Assembly (NCBI RefSeq): GCF_024206495.1
Contig: NZ_JAMBPQ010000060.1
Location: forward strand, 1 to 32,683
DNA: 32,683 nt
Reading direction: 5' to 3'
From: Paraburkholderia sp. CNPSo 3272
GTDB lineage: Bacteria > Pseudomonadota > Gammaproteobacteria > Burkholderiales > Burkholderiaceae
Below, piece by piece: positions 31,138 to 32,683 of this stretch. The translations under genes were made by a program, and so were the position numbers. Below the pieces are notes generated by a model, which saw only the letters and a list, made by a program, of their open reading frames with translations, searched no databases and was not told the origin of the DNA. Within the stretch, counting starts at the first letter, position 1, and each line of letters begins with the position of its first letter.

Positions 31138-32247
31138 ATGCATCGAAGAGATCACGATATGGCATCGCGCGGCCCGGACATTCGAGCGACGATTCCTGGG
31201 ATGTGGCTGATGGAGCGCGTTGTCGTGCTTGCGATGTTCGGCGTGCTTGCCGGGACAACGACCACCCTTGCGCACGCGCAGTCCGTTACCGGCAAAACAG
31301 AGGCTGAGCGGGCGTCGGCGCCTAACGAATTGCACGTGATGGTTTGGACCGCTACGTTGCCCGACCATCCCACCTTGCTGCTGGTGCCGACCATTCATCA
31401 TCTGGCTGACGACGATTCGCGGATCGATGTCGCACTTGGAGCACTCGCCGACCGTGTTCAAGCCATTGTGCTCGAAGCGCCGCTAAAGCCAACGCCCGCA
31501 CACGCGGCGGCTATCCTTCGCCGTTATGGCGTGTACCCGGCAAGCGACAATATTACGAATCACGTAAGCGGGATGACGGCCGAGCGGCTCGCACAATGCG
31601 CGCGCCAAAGCGGACACAATGTGTTCACGTTCTTTCAGCTAAAACCCTGGCTAGCCGCACTGGCGGCCACGTACCGGTCAAAAGCGCCCGATACCGCCGA
31701 ACCCGGCGGCAGGCTATCGCAAATGCTGGGCTACCAGGGCATCGACCAACGACTGTCTTCGATAGCGCAGGCCAAAAAGATGCCGCTAATCTATCTGGAA
31801 ACGGACGAACGGGGTTTCAGGGTGTTCAGTGATGTACCCCCCATGGCGCAGGAAGCAATGTTGATAGCCTCATGCGAAAACCTGGCTGGTGTGCGGGTGC
31901 CGGGCACCGCTGACCTTCGCGCGTTGGAGGCGGCATGGATCTCGGGAGACGCAGCGCTGCTTGATCGACTGCTGACCACGCGTGATCCGAAGGAGTCGGA
32001 CGCGCTCTACACTGCGGACCAATATATCTACCGTACGAACACCGATGTATTTGCGGCGGCACTCGCCCGCTACGACTACTTCCATGGCAAAGGACCGATC
32101 CTCGTTGCTGTCGGCGCCGGCCACTTCTTCGGTGCCGCTTCGCTCCTCGACAGGTTGCGTGCGGTTGGCTACACAGTCATCCCACCACAAAGCGCGGCCG
32201 CGGCACGCGACGGGACGACGCCTGACGTCAATCGTTCGCCGCTGTAG
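31138..32247 (+). CDS. TraB/GumN family protein, secreted
   Basis: This is a 369-aa protein from the ATG at 31138, with GAGGG upstream. An ATG at 31201 would give a shorter signal peptide. The segment VVVLAMFGVLAGTTTTLAHAQS is a Sec signal peptide. The family marks are LLVPTIHHLADDDSRID with the conserved T-I-H, IVLEAPL, LIYLETDERGFRVFSDVP and ILVAVGAGHFFGAASLLDRLRAVGYTV. TraB/GumN proteins are thought to be TIKI-like metallopeptidases. Here the first motif reads PTIH and not GTxH, and GAGHFFG is the second conserved His site. Its substrate is unknown. It stands alone, flanked by a direct repeat. Confidence 0.85.
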   Translation: MHRRDHDMASRGPDIRATIPGMWLMERVVVLAMFGVLAGTTTTLAHAQSVTGKTEAERASAPNELHVMVWTATLPDHPTLLLVPTIHHLADDDSRIDVALGALADRVQAIVLEAPLKPTPAHAAAILRRYGVYPASDNITNHVSGMTAERLAQCARQSGHNVFTFFQLKPWLAALAATYRSKAPDTAEPGGRLSQMLGYQGIDQRLSSIAQAKKMPLIYLETDERGFRVFSDVPPMAQEAMLIASCENLAGVRVPGTADLRALEAAWISGDAALLDRLLTTRDPKESDALYTADQYIYRTNTDVFAAALARYDYFHGKGPILVAVGAGHFFGAASLLDRLRAVGYTVIPPQSAAAARDGTTPDVNRSPL

Positions 32248-32290
32248 CGAGATTGCCGACGAACTATGTGTCGAGCTTGAGTGACCGATA

Positions 32291-32367
32291 GTGGCCGCAC
32301 TGCGTCCCACGATCGGGCGCACCGCTTGCCCCCGGCCCACGTCTGATGCAACAGTCATAACCGCCCC
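32291..32367 (+). repeat. 77-bp direct repeat, copy B
   Basis: This is about 91 percent identical to 30831-30907 and in the same orientation. It lies about 40 bases after the TraB/GumN stop. Similarity fades gradually into degenerate sequence (GAAAGCAGACTTTCG) on the right. Confidence 0.85.
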
Positions 32368-32442
32368 ACACCAGCCGCTTGAATCTCCCGAAAGCAGACT
32401 TTCGACTACGCTACGTGAGCAACGCAACACTGGTTGCGGTGC

Positions 32443-32683
32443 TCATGCCTGCGTCTCTGCATATTGCGTCAACCATTCGATGAGCATTTCGTGCACGAAG
32501 GCGCTCATGAAAATACCGAAGTGGTTCGTGTCGGGAAGAATATTGAACAAGCTTGCCGGGGATTCTCGAGCGAACAGCTTCTGCAGGCGCTGGGCATCGA
32601 CGGCCTCGTCATGCTCGCCGATGACGATCATTGCGTTGCCCGCTAATTTGCGCAGATCTGAAATGTACCGGTTACGCGGGTGA
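32443..32683 (-). CDS. Alpha/beta hydrolase, C-terminal part (cut by window edge)
   Basis: The minus-strand frame is open from the right edge to the stop at 32443. It reads RYISDLRKLAGNAMIVIGEH, then DEAVDAQRLQKLF, ILPDTNHFGIFMS and FVHEMLIEWL. GEHDEAV holds the catalytic acid Asp and DTNHFGI the catalytic His of the alpha/beta-hydrolase fold. The Ser nucleophile region lies outside the window. The substrate cannot be predicted. Confidence 0.75.
   Translation of the reverse strand, partial: HPRNRYISDLRKLAGNAMIVIGEHDEAVDAQRLQKLFARESPASLFNILPDTNHFGIFMSAFVHEMLIEWLTQYAETQA

Noticed and set aside
1..32683. CRISPR arrays, tRNA or rRNA genes, riboswitches
   Set aside because: No spacer-repeat periodicity, tRNA cloverleaf or rRNA core sequence was seen by eye. 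A computed scan could still find a tRNA that I missed.

Overview
The window looks like an accessory region of a GC-rich Burkholderiaceae chromosome or megaplasmid (Burkholderia, Paraburkholderia or Caballeronia type). This is inferred from codon and base composition and from the gene families, not from a database match. Most of it is mobile DNA, surface-toxin genes and small toxin or defence genes.

Left part (1-5000): a partial IS3-family element abuts a broken recombination module on the minus strand. The module reads like the gamma-mobile-trio genes: gmtY is intact, gmtZ is frameshifted in a run of six T and cut short near the IS, and no gmtX is seen. Upstream of gmtY lie a 74-aa gene and a 200-aa gene with an HEAGH zinc-protease motif, packed as one operon. 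A tyrosine-integrase fragment that breaks off inside its conserved LGHSHL motif marks the likely island edge near 4770.

Middle left (5000-8060): a relatively AT-rich patch carries two plus-strand HNH nuclease genes of different types, one Cys4-HNH and one McrA-like. It is flanked by gene-poor, repeat-derived or decayed DNA.

Centre (8060-25310, minus strand): the dominant feature is a two-partner-secretion and contact-dependent-inhibition operon of about 17 kb. The transcription order is a small 717-aa TpsA exoprotein, then an FhaC/CdiB-type outer-membrane transporter, a secreted parvulin-type prolyl isomerase, a 3927-aa CdiA/FHA-like exoprotein, and a CdiI-like immunity gene. The giant exoprotein has a TPS domain, seven long-period superrepeats of about 160-190 aa, a hydrophobic pretoxin region and a C-terminal PD-(D/E)XK-like nuclease module. 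A LuxR-family regulator is divergently transcribed across an AT-rich promoter region (25311-25699) and is the obvious candidate controller.

Right part (26900-32683): a string of small conflict-system genes follows. These are a cREC-type receiver protein with a small partner, a mazEF-like toxin-antitoxin pair with a visible promoter, a truncated AbiEii nucleotidyltransferase toxin, and a low-GC pair in which a HIT hydrolase is translationally coupled to a putative GIY-YIG-like nuclease. After these come a secreted TraB/GumN-family protein bracketed by a 77-bp direct repeat, and the C-terminal end of an alpha/beta hydrolase running off the window.
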